Positions 14,739 through 24,708 of a DNA stretch of 50,066 nucleotides are shown here, piece after piece (the stretch's first letter is position 1; every line of letters starts with the position of its first letter). Made by a program: the position numbers and the translations under genes. The notes under the pieces are model-generated. The model saw nothing but the letters and a program-made list of their open reading frames with translations, searched no databases and had not been told where the DNA came from. This DNA comes from JALYOC01 sp036675345 (GTDB taxonomy: Bacteria; Myxococcota; Myxococcia; Myxococcales; Myxococcaceae): NCBI GenBank assembly GCA_036675345.1, contig JAKFFE010000004.1, positions 1-50,066 on the forward strand. Direction: 5' to 3'.

Positions 14739-15632
14739 TCAGCTGACGAGGACCCGAAGATACTTCAGTCGGCGCTCGGGCGTGACCTCGGCGATCGCCA
14801 AAAGTTCGCCGCTGCCCCCGTCCAGCACCCGGACCTTGCCCTCCGGGGTGTCCGAAGGAGGCTCCACCGCCACCCCGTGGCGGACCTTGGCGGCCAACGG
14901 ACCGGGCAAGCTGAGGGCCGGCATCTCCGCCAGGGCGTCGTTGGGGGACACCAGCCGGGAGGAGATCTCCCCCCAGGCCTGGGCGGCCACCCGGTCCAGC
15001 AGGGTCTGCAGCGGCAGCGCCTGATCCAGGGAGAAGGGCCCGGAGTGGGTGCGCCGCAGCCCCTGCAGATGCGCCCCGCAGCCCAGCTTCCGCCCCAGGT
15101 CGTAGGCCAGGGTGCGGACGAAGAAGCCCTTGGAGCAGCGCACCTGCACGGTCAGCGAGTCGGGGGTGAAGTCCAGCAGTTCCAGGGAGTGCACGGTGAC
15201 CGGGCGGGGCTGCCGCTCCACCTCCTCCCCGGCGCGAGCCGACTCGTAGAGCCGCTTCCCGTCGATCTTGACCGCCGAATACATGGGCGGCAGTTGCAGC
15301 AAAGGACCCCGGAACGCGGCCAGCGCGTCCTCCAGCAGTTCGCGGGTCAGCGGAGGGACCGGGGCCTGGCGGAGGAGCTTGCCTTCCGCATCCTGGGTGT
15401 CGGTCTCCGCGCCCAGCTTGATGTTCGCGGTGTAGGCCTTGTCCCCCTCGGTGATGTAGCCGGCGATCTTGGTGGCATCTCCCAGGCAGATCGGCAGCAG
15501 GCCGGTGGCCATCGGATCCAGGGTGCCGGTGTGGCCGACCTTCTTCACCTTCAGCGCCGCGCGCACCTTGTGGACCACGTCAAAGGAGGTGGGCCCCTGC
15601 GGCTTGTCGATGATCAGCACCCCATGGAGCAA
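14739..15632 (-). CDS. truB: tRNA pseudouridine(55) synthase
   Basis: A 297-residue TruB that converts U55 of the tRNA T-loop to pseudouridine. The catalytic block GHTGTLDPMATGLL with its Asp is at about residues 33-46, preceded by IIDKPQGPTSFDVV, and YTANIKLG and RCSKGFFVRTLAYDLG (RTLA motif) follow. A PUA-like C-terminal segment is present. The first in-frame start is a TTG at 15632, eight nt after the rbfA stop; a GTG four codons later is an alternative. Located between rbfA and rpsO as in many bacteria. Confidence 0.95.
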   Translation of the reverse strand: MLHGVLIIDKPQGPTSFDVVHKVRAALKVKKVGHTGTLDPMATGLLPICLGDATKIAGYITEGDKAYTANIKLGAETDTQDAEGKLLRQAPVPPLTRELLEDALAAFRGPLLQLPPMYSAVKIDGKRLYESARAGEEVERQPRPVTVHSLELLDFTPDSLTVQVRCSKGFFVRTLAYDLGRKLGCGAHLQGLRRTHSGPFSLDQALPLQTLLDRVAAQAWGEISSRLVSPNDALAEMPALSLPGPLAAKVRHGVAVEPPSDTPEGKVRVLDGGSGELLAIAEVTPERRLKYLRVLVS

Positions 15633-15640
15633 GGAGGCGA

Positions 15641-16000
15641 CTACCAGCCTTCCTTGTCGCGGACGCCCTTGAGCAGCCGTTCGATCTTGTCGCCCTCGGC
15701 CAGGGACCCGTCGTAGGAGAAGAACACCTCCGGAGAGGAGCGCAGCTGGACCTTGGAGGCCACGTGCCGGCGAACGAACGGCTTGGCCGCGTCCAGCCCC
15801 TCCTGGGTGGTCTTCTGCTGCTCCTCGGAGCCGATCATCGAATAGTAGATCCGCGCCGTCCGCAGATCGGCGGAGACCTTCACCCCGGTGATGGTGATGT
15901 ACCCGATGCGGGGGTCGTGCAGCATTCCGCGCGCCAGCATGTCCGCCACCGCGGCCTGGATTTCCTGCCCCACCCGCTCTGGCCTGCCCGTCGCACTCAT
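15641..16000 (-). CDS. rbfA: Ribosome-binding factor A
   Basis: A 119-residue RbfA, a KH-fold factor for late 16S 5'-end maturation and cold adaptation. Typical elements are RPERVGQEIQAAVADML, DPRIGYITITGVKVSADLRTA-type strand region (about 33-53) and the end of the domain SSPEVFFSYDGSLAEGDKIE. The ATG at 16000 overlaps the ylxP stop codon (ATGA), with GGGAAAAG upstream; a GTG 12 nt earlier is less likely. Confidence 0.93.
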   Translation of the reverse strand: MSATGRPERVGQEIQAAVADMLARGMLHDPRIGYITITGVKVSADLRTARIYYSMIGSEEQQKTTQEGLDAAKPFVRRHVASKVQLRSSPEVFFSYDGSLAEGDKIERLLKGVRDKEGW

Positions 16001-16497
16001 TTCTTTTCCCACTCTCTCGGATTGCGCAGGGAGCGTGCCCTGGCTCGGGCCTCGTCCAGCGTCAGCTCCCTTGAACCACCCTCCGGGCCCTCGTCCTCGG
16101 AGTCAGCGGTGTAACGATCTTCCCAGGCGATCCCCTCCGCCTCGGCCAGCGACCGGTCCCCCTTGGGGATGGCGAAGGCGTCCTCCGGCTGCAGGGACGC
16201 CATCCCCTCCCCGAAGCTGACGATCTCCAGCTCGCGGGAGATCACCGGCGCCACGTACATCTCTTCGACGAAGTGCAGACACTTGTCGATCTGCTCGTTC
16301 ACGTGCCGGCGGTCGTTGCCCACCACCGACAGCCCGATGGTGGCCTTGTGCCACACGTCGTTGTCGTCCACCTCGGCCACCGAGACGTTGAACCGCGACT
16401 TGAGGCGGTCCATCACCTTGCGGAGCACCTGGCGCTTGTCCTTGAGGGACTTCGCCTCGGAGATCTGGAGCGACACGCGGGCCACTGCGACGAACAT
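15997..16497 (-). CDS. ylxP: YlxP-like DUF503 protein with C-terminal extension
   Basis: A 166-residue protein whose first 95 residues are a DUF503 domain (MFVAVARVSLQISEAKSLKD, KRQVLRKVMDRLKSRFNVSV, AEVDDNDVWHKATIGLSVVG). Typical members have about 90-100 residues; this one continues with some 70 extra residues, acidic in the middle and Arg-rich at the end (DEARARARSLRNPREWEKK). Biochemical role is unknown, but its place between infB and rbfA is the same as in Bacillus and suggests a link to ribosome assembly. The ATG at 16497 begins the domain; an upstream in-frame GTG at 16521 adds eight residues. Confidence 0.8.
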   Translation of the reverse strand: MFVAVARVSLQISEAKSLKDKRQVLRKVMDRLKSRFNVSVAEVDDNDVWHKATIGLSVVGNDRRHVNEQIDKCLHFVEEMYVAPVISRELEIVSFGEGMASLQPEDAFAIPKGDRSLAEAEGIAWEDRYTADSEDEGPEGGSRELTLDEARARARSLRNPREWEKK

Positions 16498-16552
16498 CAC
16501 TCCCTGCCTCTCTGCTGCCACTCTCGATCAGCGTCCGGCCCAACGGAGCGAA

Positions 16553-16572
16553 AGCGGGGGGCGTCCCCCGCT
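16553..16572 (-). promoter_or_regulatory. GC-rich hairpin between infB and ylxP
   Basis: A perfect eight-bp stem AGCGGGGG/CCCCCGCT with a four-base loop lies between the infB stop and the ylxP start. No T-run follows on the minus strand (TTTCG only). It may be a processing or stability element, or a weak attenuator, inside the operon. Confidence 0.4.
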
Positions 16573-16631
16573 CCTGCCCAGCTTTGGCACCCGCCTGCGT
16601 GGAGGCGGATGCCCGAGGGGGAAGCGACCGG

Positions 16632-19600
16632 CTACCCGAGGCTCTGCCGGGTCTCTTCGATCTCGAAGGCCTCGATGATGTCGCCCGGCTGGATGTCGCT
16701 GTAGCCCTCGATGCCGATACCGCACTCGAAGCCCTGCGCGACCTCCTTGACGTCGTCCTTGAACCGCCGGAGCGAGGCCACCTTGCCGGTGAAGATCTGC
16801 TTCTTCTCCCGCCACAGGCGGAGGAAGGAGGAGCGCCGGATGGTGCCTTCGATGACCGCCGAGCCGGCGATGGTGCCCAGCTTGGGGACGTTGAACAGGT
16901 TCCGGACCTCGGCCCGGCCCAGGCTCCGCTCGGTGCGGATCGGCTCCAGCAGGTTCTCCATCTCCAGGCGAACCGCGTCCAGCAGCTCGTAGATGATGGA
17001 GTAGGTCTCGATCCGGACCTCCTGCGCCTTGGCGGTGGCCTCGGCGCCGGACTCCGGACGGGAGTTGAACCCGATGACCATCGCGCCCTTGGAGGCCGCG
17101 GCCATCATCACGTCCGACTCGGTGACCATGCCCACTCCCTTGTGGACGATCTCCGCCTTCACCTTGGGGGTGGAGAGCTTGGTGATCGCCTGGGCGACCG
17201 CCTCCACTGAACCCTGCACGTCCGCCTTGAGGACGATCTTGAGCGACTTGGACTCCCCGGCCTTGGTGCGGGCCAGCAGCGACTCCAGGGAGTCGCGGGA
17301 GGTCTTGCCCAGCTCCAGCTGGCGCTCCTTGAGGTTGCGGTGCCCGGCGATCTCCTTGGCCGCGCGGTCGTCGGCGACCACGTTGATGCTGTCACCCGCC
17401 GCCGGCACCGAGGTCAGACCGATGATCTCCGCGCAGAAGCCGGGGAGCACCTGGTCCACCTTCACGCCGCGATCGTTGTTCATCGCGCGCAGCTTTCCGT
17501 AGGAGGTCCCGGAGACCACGGCATCCCCCACCCGCAAGGTGCCCTCCTGGACCAGCACGGTGGCGACCGGGCCACGGCCCTTCTCCAGCTTGCCTTCGAT
17601 GATCACACCCACCGCGGCGCGCTTGGGGTTGGACTTGAGCTCCAACACCTCCGCCTGGAGCAGGATGCTCTCCAGCAGGGAGTCCAGCCCTTCCTTGGTC
17701 TTGGCCGAGACCGGGACCATGATCGTGTCCCCGCCCCACTCTTCCGGCAGCAGCTCGTGCTGGGAGAGGTCCTTCTTGACCTTGTCCGGGTTGGCGGCCG
17801 GCACGTCCATCTTGTTGATGGCGACGACGATCGGAACGTCCGCCTCCTTGGCGTGCTTGATCGCCTCGATGGTGGTGGGCATCACCGAGTCGTCGGCGGC
17901 GACCACCAGCACCACGATGTCGGTGACCTTGGAGCCGCGGGAGCGCATGGCGCTGAACGCCTCGTGGCCCGGGGTGTCCAGGAAGGTGACCCGACCGCGG
18001 GCCGTCTCCACCGTGTAGGCACCGATGTGCTGGGTGATTCCACCCGCCTCACCGGAGGCCACCTTGGCGGACCGGATCGCGTCCAGCAGCGAGGTCTTGC
18101 CGTGGTCCACGTGGCCCATCACGGTGACCACCGGGGGACGAGGCATCTCGTCCTCGGGGCGGGCCTCGACCTCGGGGAGGTGATCCTCCACCTCGAAGCC
18201 CACCTTCTCCACGCGCCAGCCGTAGCCGCCGGCGATGGTCTCCACCGTGTCCGCATCCAGGATCGCGTTGGCGGTGACCATCTTGCCGCTGACCATCAAC
18301 TTCTTGATCAGCTCGTTGGTCTTGACGCCCATCCGCTGGCCGAGATCCGAGACGCTGATCCCCTCCTGCAGCTTGATGACCTTCTTCTCTTCCGCCATCT
18401 GGGTAATCTGGGTCTTTGCACCCTTCTTGGTCGGCTTGCGCTTCTTGCCGCGAAGGGGAATGGAGACGCGACCCCAAACCAGGTCACTGATCTCCTGCTT
18501 GGTGAACGTACCCTCCTTCTCGAGGGTCTTCTTCTTGCCGCCCGCCACCTCCTTCTTCTTGGTGACGTCGACCAGCTCGCGACCGCGGCCGAGGTGGTCG
18601 GGGACCACCTTGAACTCACGCACCTCGCCAATGGCCCGGCGGCCAGGGGCCATCGGGATCGACTTGTGGGCGGTGGAGTGCGGGGTGACCCGGCGGACGG
18701 CCACGCTGGGCCGGCTGATCACCACTGCCTGGGTGGCGGTGGGGCGCAGGGTGCGCGGGTCGACCTGGGGCCCGAACTGGGGAGCGGCCGGAGGGCCACC
18801 CGCCGGCGGAGCGCCCACCGGACCACCGGCCCGGGGAGACTGGTAGGTGCTGCCCGGACGGACCGGGGCCTGGCCGGGACGCATCCCGGGAGCGCCGGGG
18901 CGGGCACCGGGGGCGCCCGGAGCACCGGGACGCATGCCGGGGCCGGAGCCACCGGGACGCACGCCCACGCCGGGGCGCACCACCACCGCGGAGCGGCCCA
19001 TCGGGGTCCGCTGGTAGGGCGGAGCTCCGGGAACCGGCGGGGCCACGCGGGCCGGCGCGAACAGCGGCGGCTTGTCCGCGGGACCCACCGCGGCGGGCGC
19101 GAAGGGCTTCTCCGGCACGGCGACGGCGGCCGGAGGCGGTGAGACGGGTGCACTTTCGGCAACGGGCGCCGGAACTTCGGCGGCCGCGACAGGCTGACTC
19201 TGGGCGGGCGGGGTCAAAGCGGGTTCCGGGGTCGGGGGTGCCGCGGCCACCGGGGCCTCGACGACCGGGGGCGCGACCGGGGCTTCGGCGACCACTGCCG
19301 GCGCCGTCGGAGCGGCCGGAGGCGGCTCGACGTGGGCGGTGGGGGCCTCCAGCTCGGCGGCAGCCTGGACCTCCTCAATCTCGACGGGCGGAGGGGCCTG
19401 GGGGGCCGCGACCGCGGGCGGAGGAGGCAGCGCCTGCTCCTGGTACGACTGGGTATCGGCGACCTTGCGGCGCACCACGAACCCCTTGGGCGCCACCTGG
19501 GGAACGACCTTCTGGGGCTTGCGCTTGTCCAGGATCTTCTGGACCGCGGCCGTGGCCTGGTCGTCCTCGAGGGAGCTCGAGTGGCTCTTGACGTCGTAGC

Positions 19601-19697
19601 CGAGCGACACCAGCTCGGTCACGACCTCTTTGTTGTCGAGCTCAATGCCGTGGCCTTTGAGCTCCTTCGCAATTTCATGAACGCGCTTCTTCGACAT
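16632..19697 (-). CDS. infB: Translation initiation factor IF-2
   Basis: A 1021-residue IF2, which brings fMet-tRNA to the 30S subunit and promotes subunit joining. An IF2_N domain (residues 1-52, starting MSKKRVHEIAKELKGHGIEL) is followed by a long Pro/Ala/Gly/Arg-rich region (about 70-350), a Lys-rich stretch, a second IF2_N (about 435-485), then the G domain with GHVDHGKTSLLDAIR (G1, about 523-537), DTPGHEAF (G3) and NKMD (G4), and the C-terminal domains ending with the fMet-tRNA-binding C2. The oversized low-complexity N-terminus is known from myxobacterial IF2 and supports the taxonomic guess. ATG at 19697 with AAGG eight nt upstream, overlapping the end of ylxR. Confidence 0.97.
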   Translation of the reverse strand: MSKKRVHEIAKELKGHGIELDNKEVVTELVSLGYDVKSHSSSLEDDQATAAVQKILDKRKPQKVVPQVAPKGFVVRRKVADTQSYQEQALPPPPAVAAPQAPPPVEIEEVQAAAELEAPTAHVEPPPAAPTAPAVVAEAPVAPPVVEAPVAAAPPTPEPALTPPAQSQPVAAAEVPAPVAESAPVSPPPAAVAVPEKPFAPAAVGPADKPPLFAPARVAPPVPGAPPYQRTPMGRSAVVVRPGVGVRPGGSGPGMRPGAPGAPGARPGAPGMRPGQAPVRPGSTYQSPRAGGPVGAPPAGGPPAAPQFGPQVDPRTLRPTATQAVVISRPSVAVRRVTPHSTAHKSIPMAPGRRAIGEVREFKVVPDHLGRGRELVDVTKKKEVAGGKKKTLEKEGTFTKQEISDLVWGRVSIPLRGKKRKPTKKGAKTQITQMAEEKKVIKLQEGISVSDLGQRMGVKTNELIKKLMVSGKMVTANAILDADTVETIAGGYGWRVEKVGFEVEDHLPEVEARPEDEMPRPPVVTVMGHVDHGKTSLLDAIRSAKVASGEAGGITQHIGAYTVETARGRVTFLDTPGHEAFSAMRSRGSKVTDIVVLVVAADDSVMPTTIEAIKHAKEADVPIVVAINKMDVPAANPDKVKKDLSQHELLPEEWGGDTIMVPVSAKTKEGLDSLLESILLQAEVLELKSNPKRAAVGVIIEGKLEKGRGPVATVLVQEGTLRVGDAVVSGTSYGKLRAMNNDRGVKVDQVLPGFCAEIIGLTSVPAAGDSINVVADDRAAKEIAGHRNLKERQLELGKTSRDSLESLLARTKAGESKSLKIVLKADVQGSVEAVAQAITKLSTPKVKAEIVHKGVGMVTESDVMMAAASKGAMVIGFNSRPESGAEATAKAQEVRIETYSIIYELLDAVRLEMENLLEPIRTERSLGRAEVRNLFNVPKLGTIAGSAVIEGTIRRSSFLRLWREKKQIFTGKVASLRRFKDDVKEVAQGFECGIGIEGYSDIQPGDIIEAFEIEETRQSLG

Positions 19698-19709
19698 ACC
19701 AGGGGCCTT

Positions 19710-19979
19710 CTAACTCTCTCGGAGTGCGACTTCCAAACGTTCCAGGTCCAGCGGCCCGGCCTTCCCCTTGAACGCTCGGAGAAAGGCCTTCCGCTTCCAC
19801 GCCGCCGCCAGACAACCAGGACCACACAGGTACGCTCCCCGTCCCGGAGCCGTCCCCTGAAGATCCACCTCCACGCCGCCCGCCGCTCCGAGCGCCAACC
19901 TCCGGAGCTCCTTCTGGAGGGCCTTGCGCCCGCACCCGATACACGTGCGGACGGGGCCCCCAACCACTGGCGCCTTCAC
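19710..19979 (-). CDS. ylxR: YlxR/RnpM-family RNA-binding protein
   Basis: An 89-residue YlxR protein with the signature RTCIGCGRK (about residues 11-19), GRGAYLCGPGC (about 47-57) and KRKAFLRAFKG (about 63-73). Family members are nucleoid- or RNA-associated regulators; the Bacillus protein (RnpM) has been reported to modulate RNase P. The start is a GTG at 19979, 14 nt after the nusA stop. It sits between nusA and infB as in the conserved operon; the L7Ae-like ylxQ of Bacillus is missing. Confidence 0.88.
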   Translation of the reverse strand: MKAPVVGGPVRTCIGCGRKALQKELRRLALGAAGGVEVDLQGTAPGRGAYLCGPGCLAAAWKRKAFLRAFKGKAGPLDLERLEVALRES

Positions 19980-19993
19980 CTTTGGACCCGTCG

Positions 19994-21700
<1,707 letters not shown>

Positions 21701-21751
21701 GTGCTGCTTCTCCTAAGGGGTCCACGGTCCCTGTGGGACCTGTATGTGGGA

Positions 21752-22234
21752 CTACTCGAACTCGAATTCGAGATTCGCCTTGGCGATCTCTTTCAACGGA
21801 ATCTGGAACGCGCCTGCGCCTTCCACCTCCACCGTGACGCTCTGGGCGTCGGCGCCGGACAACACGCCGGTGAAGTTCTTGCGGGGAGGCTCGCCGATGG
21901 GGCCATAGGTCTTCACCTTGACCTTCTTGCCCATCGCCTTCTGGAAATGCTCCGGCTTGCGCAGGGGCCGGTCGAGGCCCGGGCTCGAGACCTCCAGGCT
22001 GTACTCGTTGGGAATGAAGTCCTCGACGTCGATGGCGGTCTCGACAGAGTGGGAGGCCGCGGTGCAGTCCTCGATCCCCACCCCGCCCTCCTTGTCGATG
22101 AACAGCCGGAGGATCCAGCCCTCTTTTTCACGCACGTACTCCAGGTCGACCAGCTCCACCCCTTCAGCTGCAAGGATGGGCTCGGCAACCGTGCGGACCC
22201 GGGCCTCCACCGTCTGTTTTTGCGACTCAGCCAT
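21752..22234 (-). CDS. rimP: Ribosome maturation factor RimP
   Basis: A 160-residue RimP needed for 30S maturation. Family landmarks are GVELVDLEYVREKEGWILR (about 25-43), LFIDKEGGVGIEDC (about 44-57), SLEVSSPGLDRPL (about 79-91) and FTGVLSG. It is the first gene of the rimP-nusA-infB cluster; ATG 22234 has AGAGGA five nt upstream. A terminator-like hairpin precedes it and may attenuate the whole operon. Confidence 0.95.
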   Translation of the reverse strand: MAESQKQTVEARVRTVAEPILAAEGVELVDLEYVREKEGWILRLFIDKEGGVGIEDCTAASHSVETAIDVEDFIPNEYSLEVSSPGLDRPLRKPEHFQKAMGKKVKVKTYGPIGEPPRKNFTGVLSGADAQSVTVEVEGAGAFQIPLKEIAKANLEFEFE

Positions 22235-22257
22235 CTACGTCCTCTGGACCCCCAAAA

Positions 22258-22290
22258 TGAAAAAGCGGGCTCGATGGCCCACTTTTCGAT
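22258..22290 (-). promoter_or_regulatory. Terminator-like attenuator upstream of rimP
   Basis: On the minus strand a seven-bp stem (AGTGGGC with GCCCGCT, one wobble) and six-base loop (22283-22264) is followed by TTTTTC, and the flanking GAAAA/TTTTTC extends the symmetry. It lies 25 nt before the rimP ATG with no gene upstream that it could terminate, since the region beyond is the divergent nitrilase start. It is therefore best read as a leader attenuator of rimP-nusA-infB, a place where NusA feedback would make sense (inference). Confidence 0.6.
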
Positions 22291-22416
22291 CGCTACCGAA
22301 AAATGTCGGCGGCGCTCCTACCACGCGCCCGGACGCCCTGTAAAGGCGCGTTCCAGTGCCGCTCCGTGCAAAACGACTGTCCAGGTGTGCCTCATTCCCT
22401 GGCCTGTCTCCACCGC

Positions 22417-22423
22417 TATATAT
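22417..22423 (+). promoter_or_regulatory. -10-like TATATAT immediately upstream of the nitrilase start
   Basis: TATATAT ends seven nt before the nitrilase ATG at 22430, and no ribosome-binding site lies between. A transcript starting at the normal distance would begin at or next to the ATG, that is, be leaderless. No good -35 box is visible. Because the element is nearly palindromic it could also serve the minus-strand rimP operon. Confidence 0.35.
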
Positions 22424-22429
22424 GCGGCC

Positions 22430-23233
22430 ATGCCGCTGATTGCCGCCGTCCAGATGAACAGCGGGCCGGACAAGGCCCAGAACCTCGCCACCGCCGAACG
22501 GCTTGTCCGCCTGGCCTCCAGCCGGGGCGCCGCCCTGGTGGGACTGCCGGAGAACTTCAGCTGGATGGGGCCGGAGGACGAACGCCCGGCGGCGATCGAG
22601 TCCATCGACGGGCCCACCCTGGGGAGGATGGGGGGCCTGGCCCGGGAGCTGGGGATCACCCTCCTGGCCGGATCCATCCTGGAGACCGGCGCGCCGGGCG
22701 GCCGGGTCCACAACACCTCGGTGGTCTTCGGGCCCCAGGGAGAGCGACTGGGGGTGTACCGGAAGATCCACCTCTTCGACGTGGAGATCGGTGACGGGGC
22801 CTCCTACCGGGAGTCGCAGACGGTGGCCCCGGGGACGGAGGTGGTGGTGGCGCAGACCCCGGTTGCCCGGCTGGGGATGTCGGTCTGCTACGACCTGCGG
22901 TTCCCGGAGCTGTACCGGCAGCTGTCGTCGCAGGGGGCGACCCTGCTGGCGGTCCCGGCGGCGTTCACCCTGATGACCGGCAAGGATCACTGGGAGGTGC
23001 TGCTTCGGGCCCGGGCGATCGAGAACCTGAGCTACCTGATCGCGCCCGCCCAGCACGGCAAGCACTCCGGAAACCGGCTGACCTTCGGACAGGCGTTGAT
23101 TGTCGATCCCTGGGGGATGGTGATTGCCCGCGCCTCGGACGGCGAAGGGCTGGCCCTGGCGGAGTACGACCCGGCGGTGGTGGAGCGGATCCGCCGCAGC
23201 CTCCCCAGCCTCTCCCACCGGCGGCTGGGTTGA
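22430..23233 (+). CDS. Carbon-nitrogen hydrolase, Nit1/Nit2-like amidase
   Basis: A 267-residue member of the nitrilase superfamily. The catalytic triad is visible: Glu in LPENFSWM (about residues 39-46), Lys in YRKIHLFDV (about 108-116) and Cys in SVCYDLRFPELY (about 148-159). The KIHLFDV and CYDLRFPELY blocks are those of the Nit/NitFhit branch, which hydrolyses deaminated glutathione or omega-amides of keto acids; this is the most likely role. It is divergent from rimP and lacks a Shine-Dalgarno sequence. The long open frame upstream of its ATG is merely antisense to nusA and rimP. Confidence 0.88.
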   Translation: MPLIAAVQMNSGPDKAQNLATAERLVRLASSRGAALVGLPENFSWMGPEDERPAAIESIDGPTLGRMGGLARELGITLLAGSILETGAPGGRVHNTSVVFGPQGERLGVYRKIHLFDVEIGDGASYRESQTVAPGTEVVVAQTPVARLGMSVCYDLRFPELYRQLSSQGATLLAVPAAFTLMTGKDHWEVLLRARAIENLSYLIAPAQHGKHSGNRLTFGQALIVDPWGMVIARASDGEGLALAEYDPAVVERIRRSLPSLSHRRLG

Positions 23234-23313
23234 ATCGCCCTGCCGGTCGCCCGTCGGACAGCCGTTCGTGGAGGGGTTTGGGCGGAGGGTGGAGCAGGCG
23301 TAGACTGCGCCCC

Positions 23314-23763
23314 GTGCGTGGACTCCTGGTGGGGCTGGTCCTGATCCTGGGCCCGGCGATGGCGTGTGAAGGGGACGCGCCCTCCGGCGGTGACGGTGGC
23401 ACGTCCCGGGTGATGCCCCGGGCCACCCTGGGCGGGCTGGGGGGTTCGGTGATGATCAAGCGCGCAGCAGGCGACGAATGGGTCGAGGCGGTCGAGAAGA
23501 TGGAGCTTTTCGAGAACGACAAGATCCGGACCGCCGCGGGTGCGCGGGCAGAGGTGGTGTTCGCCAATGGCTCCCACGTGCAGCTGGGTGAGGAGGCGCT
23601 GATCGGGATCGCCGAGACCCAGGTGCGGCCCGGCCAGGATCGCACCGACCTCACCGTGTTGCAGGGCCGGGTGGCCGCGGAGCTGGATCAGGCCTCGCAG
23701 TCGCTGTCGGTGACCACCCCGTCCGCCACCGTGCGCGCCGGCAGAGAGCTGGTGTTCCAGTGA
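23314..23763 (+). CDS. FecR-domain lipoprotein
   Basis: A 149-residue exported protein. The N-terminus (VRGLLVGLVLILGPAMAC) is a lipoprotein signal with Cys at about residue 18, followed by an acidic, Gly-rich linker. Residues about 40-149 form a FecR-like beta domain (GGSVMIKRAAGDEWVEAV, DKIRTAAGARAEVVFANGS, LTVLQGRVAAELDQ, SVTTPSATVRAG). FecR domains occur in envelope signalling proteins and often sit near LysM domains in Myxococcota. The GTG at 23314 is chosen because it begins the signal peptide; the ribosome site is weak. It overlaps the LysM gene by four bases (GTGA). Confidence 0.75.
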   Translation: MRGLLVGLVLILGPAMACEGDAPSGGDGGTSRVMPRATLGGLGGSVMIKRAAGDEWVEAVEKMELFENDKIRTAAGARAEVVFANGSHVQLGEEALIGIAETQVRPGQDRTDLTVLQGRVAAELDQASQSLSVTTPSATVRAGRELVFQ

Positions 23764-24701
23764 AGACGCCTCCCCGGAAGTGGTTGGCCCTCGCCCTCTG
23801 CGCCCTCACCGCCACCGCGGCGCTGGCGGCCGAGGTCACCGTCCAGGCGGGGGAGACCCTGCCCAAGATCGCCCAGCGCACCCTGGGAGACCCCGCCGCG
23901 GCCTCCGAGCTCAAGGCGCTGAACCAGCTGGCCTCGGATCAGGTCCCGGCAGGCACCGTGCTGCAGTTGCCGGGCAGCGAGCGCAGCCTGGCGGTCTCCG
24001 CCATCTCCGCGGCCCGAAACGCGGTCAAGCAGGCCGGCGCCGACAGCCCCCGACGCGAGGAGGCCTCCCGACAGCTGGCGGAGGCGGAGGCCCTGCTCAA
24101 GGAGGCCCGGTACGCACAGGCGGCGGACGCCGCCGATGGCGCCTGGAAGCTGGTCTCCGAGCGCGCGGGGGAGAAGACCCAGTTCACGGTGGAGGTGGAC
24201 AAGCAGGGCAAGACCGAGGTCCGCACCTCCGCCGGTCAGCCGGTGCGGGTGGAGGCCCAGGGAAAGGTCCAGCCGGTCCCGGTGGGCGAGGTGGTCACCG
24301 TGGCCAAGGGCGAGGCCCCGCGGAGGCTGGTCGAACGTCCCCCCAAGGTGCCGGACACCCTGGCCACGCTGGAGGCGCCGCAGCCCCTCTCGCCTCCGGA
24401 GAAGCACCAGTTGAAGTTGCAGCCGAGGAAGAACGGCACCCTGGGCCCGGTGAACCTCAGCTGGAGGGCGGTGCCCGGCGCCACCGGCTACGAGGTGGAG
24501 GTCACCCCCCAGGGCGGCAAGCCGCTGCAGCTGAAGGTGGAGAAGCCCACCGCGCGGATCACCACCCTGCCCCCCGGCAGCTACGGGTGGACGGTGCGGG
24601 CGCTGGGCGAGGGGATCCGCTCCGAGCGATCCGGCCCGCGCAGCTTCCAGCTGGCCTCGGACGGGCTGAAGCTGGAAGTGAAGGGCACCCAGTGGAAGTG
24701 A
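23760..24701 (+). CDS. LysM-domain periplasmic protein
   Basis: A 313-residue exported protein starting at a GTG that overlaps the upstream stop codon. The signal peptide (residues 1-23, ending ATAALAA) is followed by a LysM domain (about 25-72, VTVQAGETLPKIAQRTLGD then AGTVLQLPG), which binds glycan in peptidoglycan. A helical repeat segment (about 75-130, Ala/Glu-rich) and a beta region like FecR (about 140-185) follow, then a fibronectin-like domain (about 225-300, LSWRAVPGATGYEVEV, GSYGWTVRALG). This build is common in FecR/LysM proteins. It is seven nt from the HD-GYP gene, so a shared function is likely. Confidence 0.8.
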   Translation: MKTPPRKWLALALCALTATAALAAEVTVQAGETLPKIAQRTLGDPAAASELKALNQLASDQVPAGTVLQLPGSERSLAVSAISAARNAVKQAGADSPRREEASRQLAEAEALLKEARYAQAADAADGAWKLVSERAGEKTQFTVEVDKQGKTEVRTSAGQPVRVEAQGKVQPVPVGEVVTVAKGEAPRRLVERPPKVPDTLATLEAPQPLSPPEKHQLKLQPRKNGTLGPVNLSWRAVPGATGYEVEVTPQGGKPLQLKVEKPTARITTLPPGSYGWTVRALGEGIRSERSGPRSFQLASDGLKLEVKGTQWK

Positions 24702-24708
24702 GCGCCCG

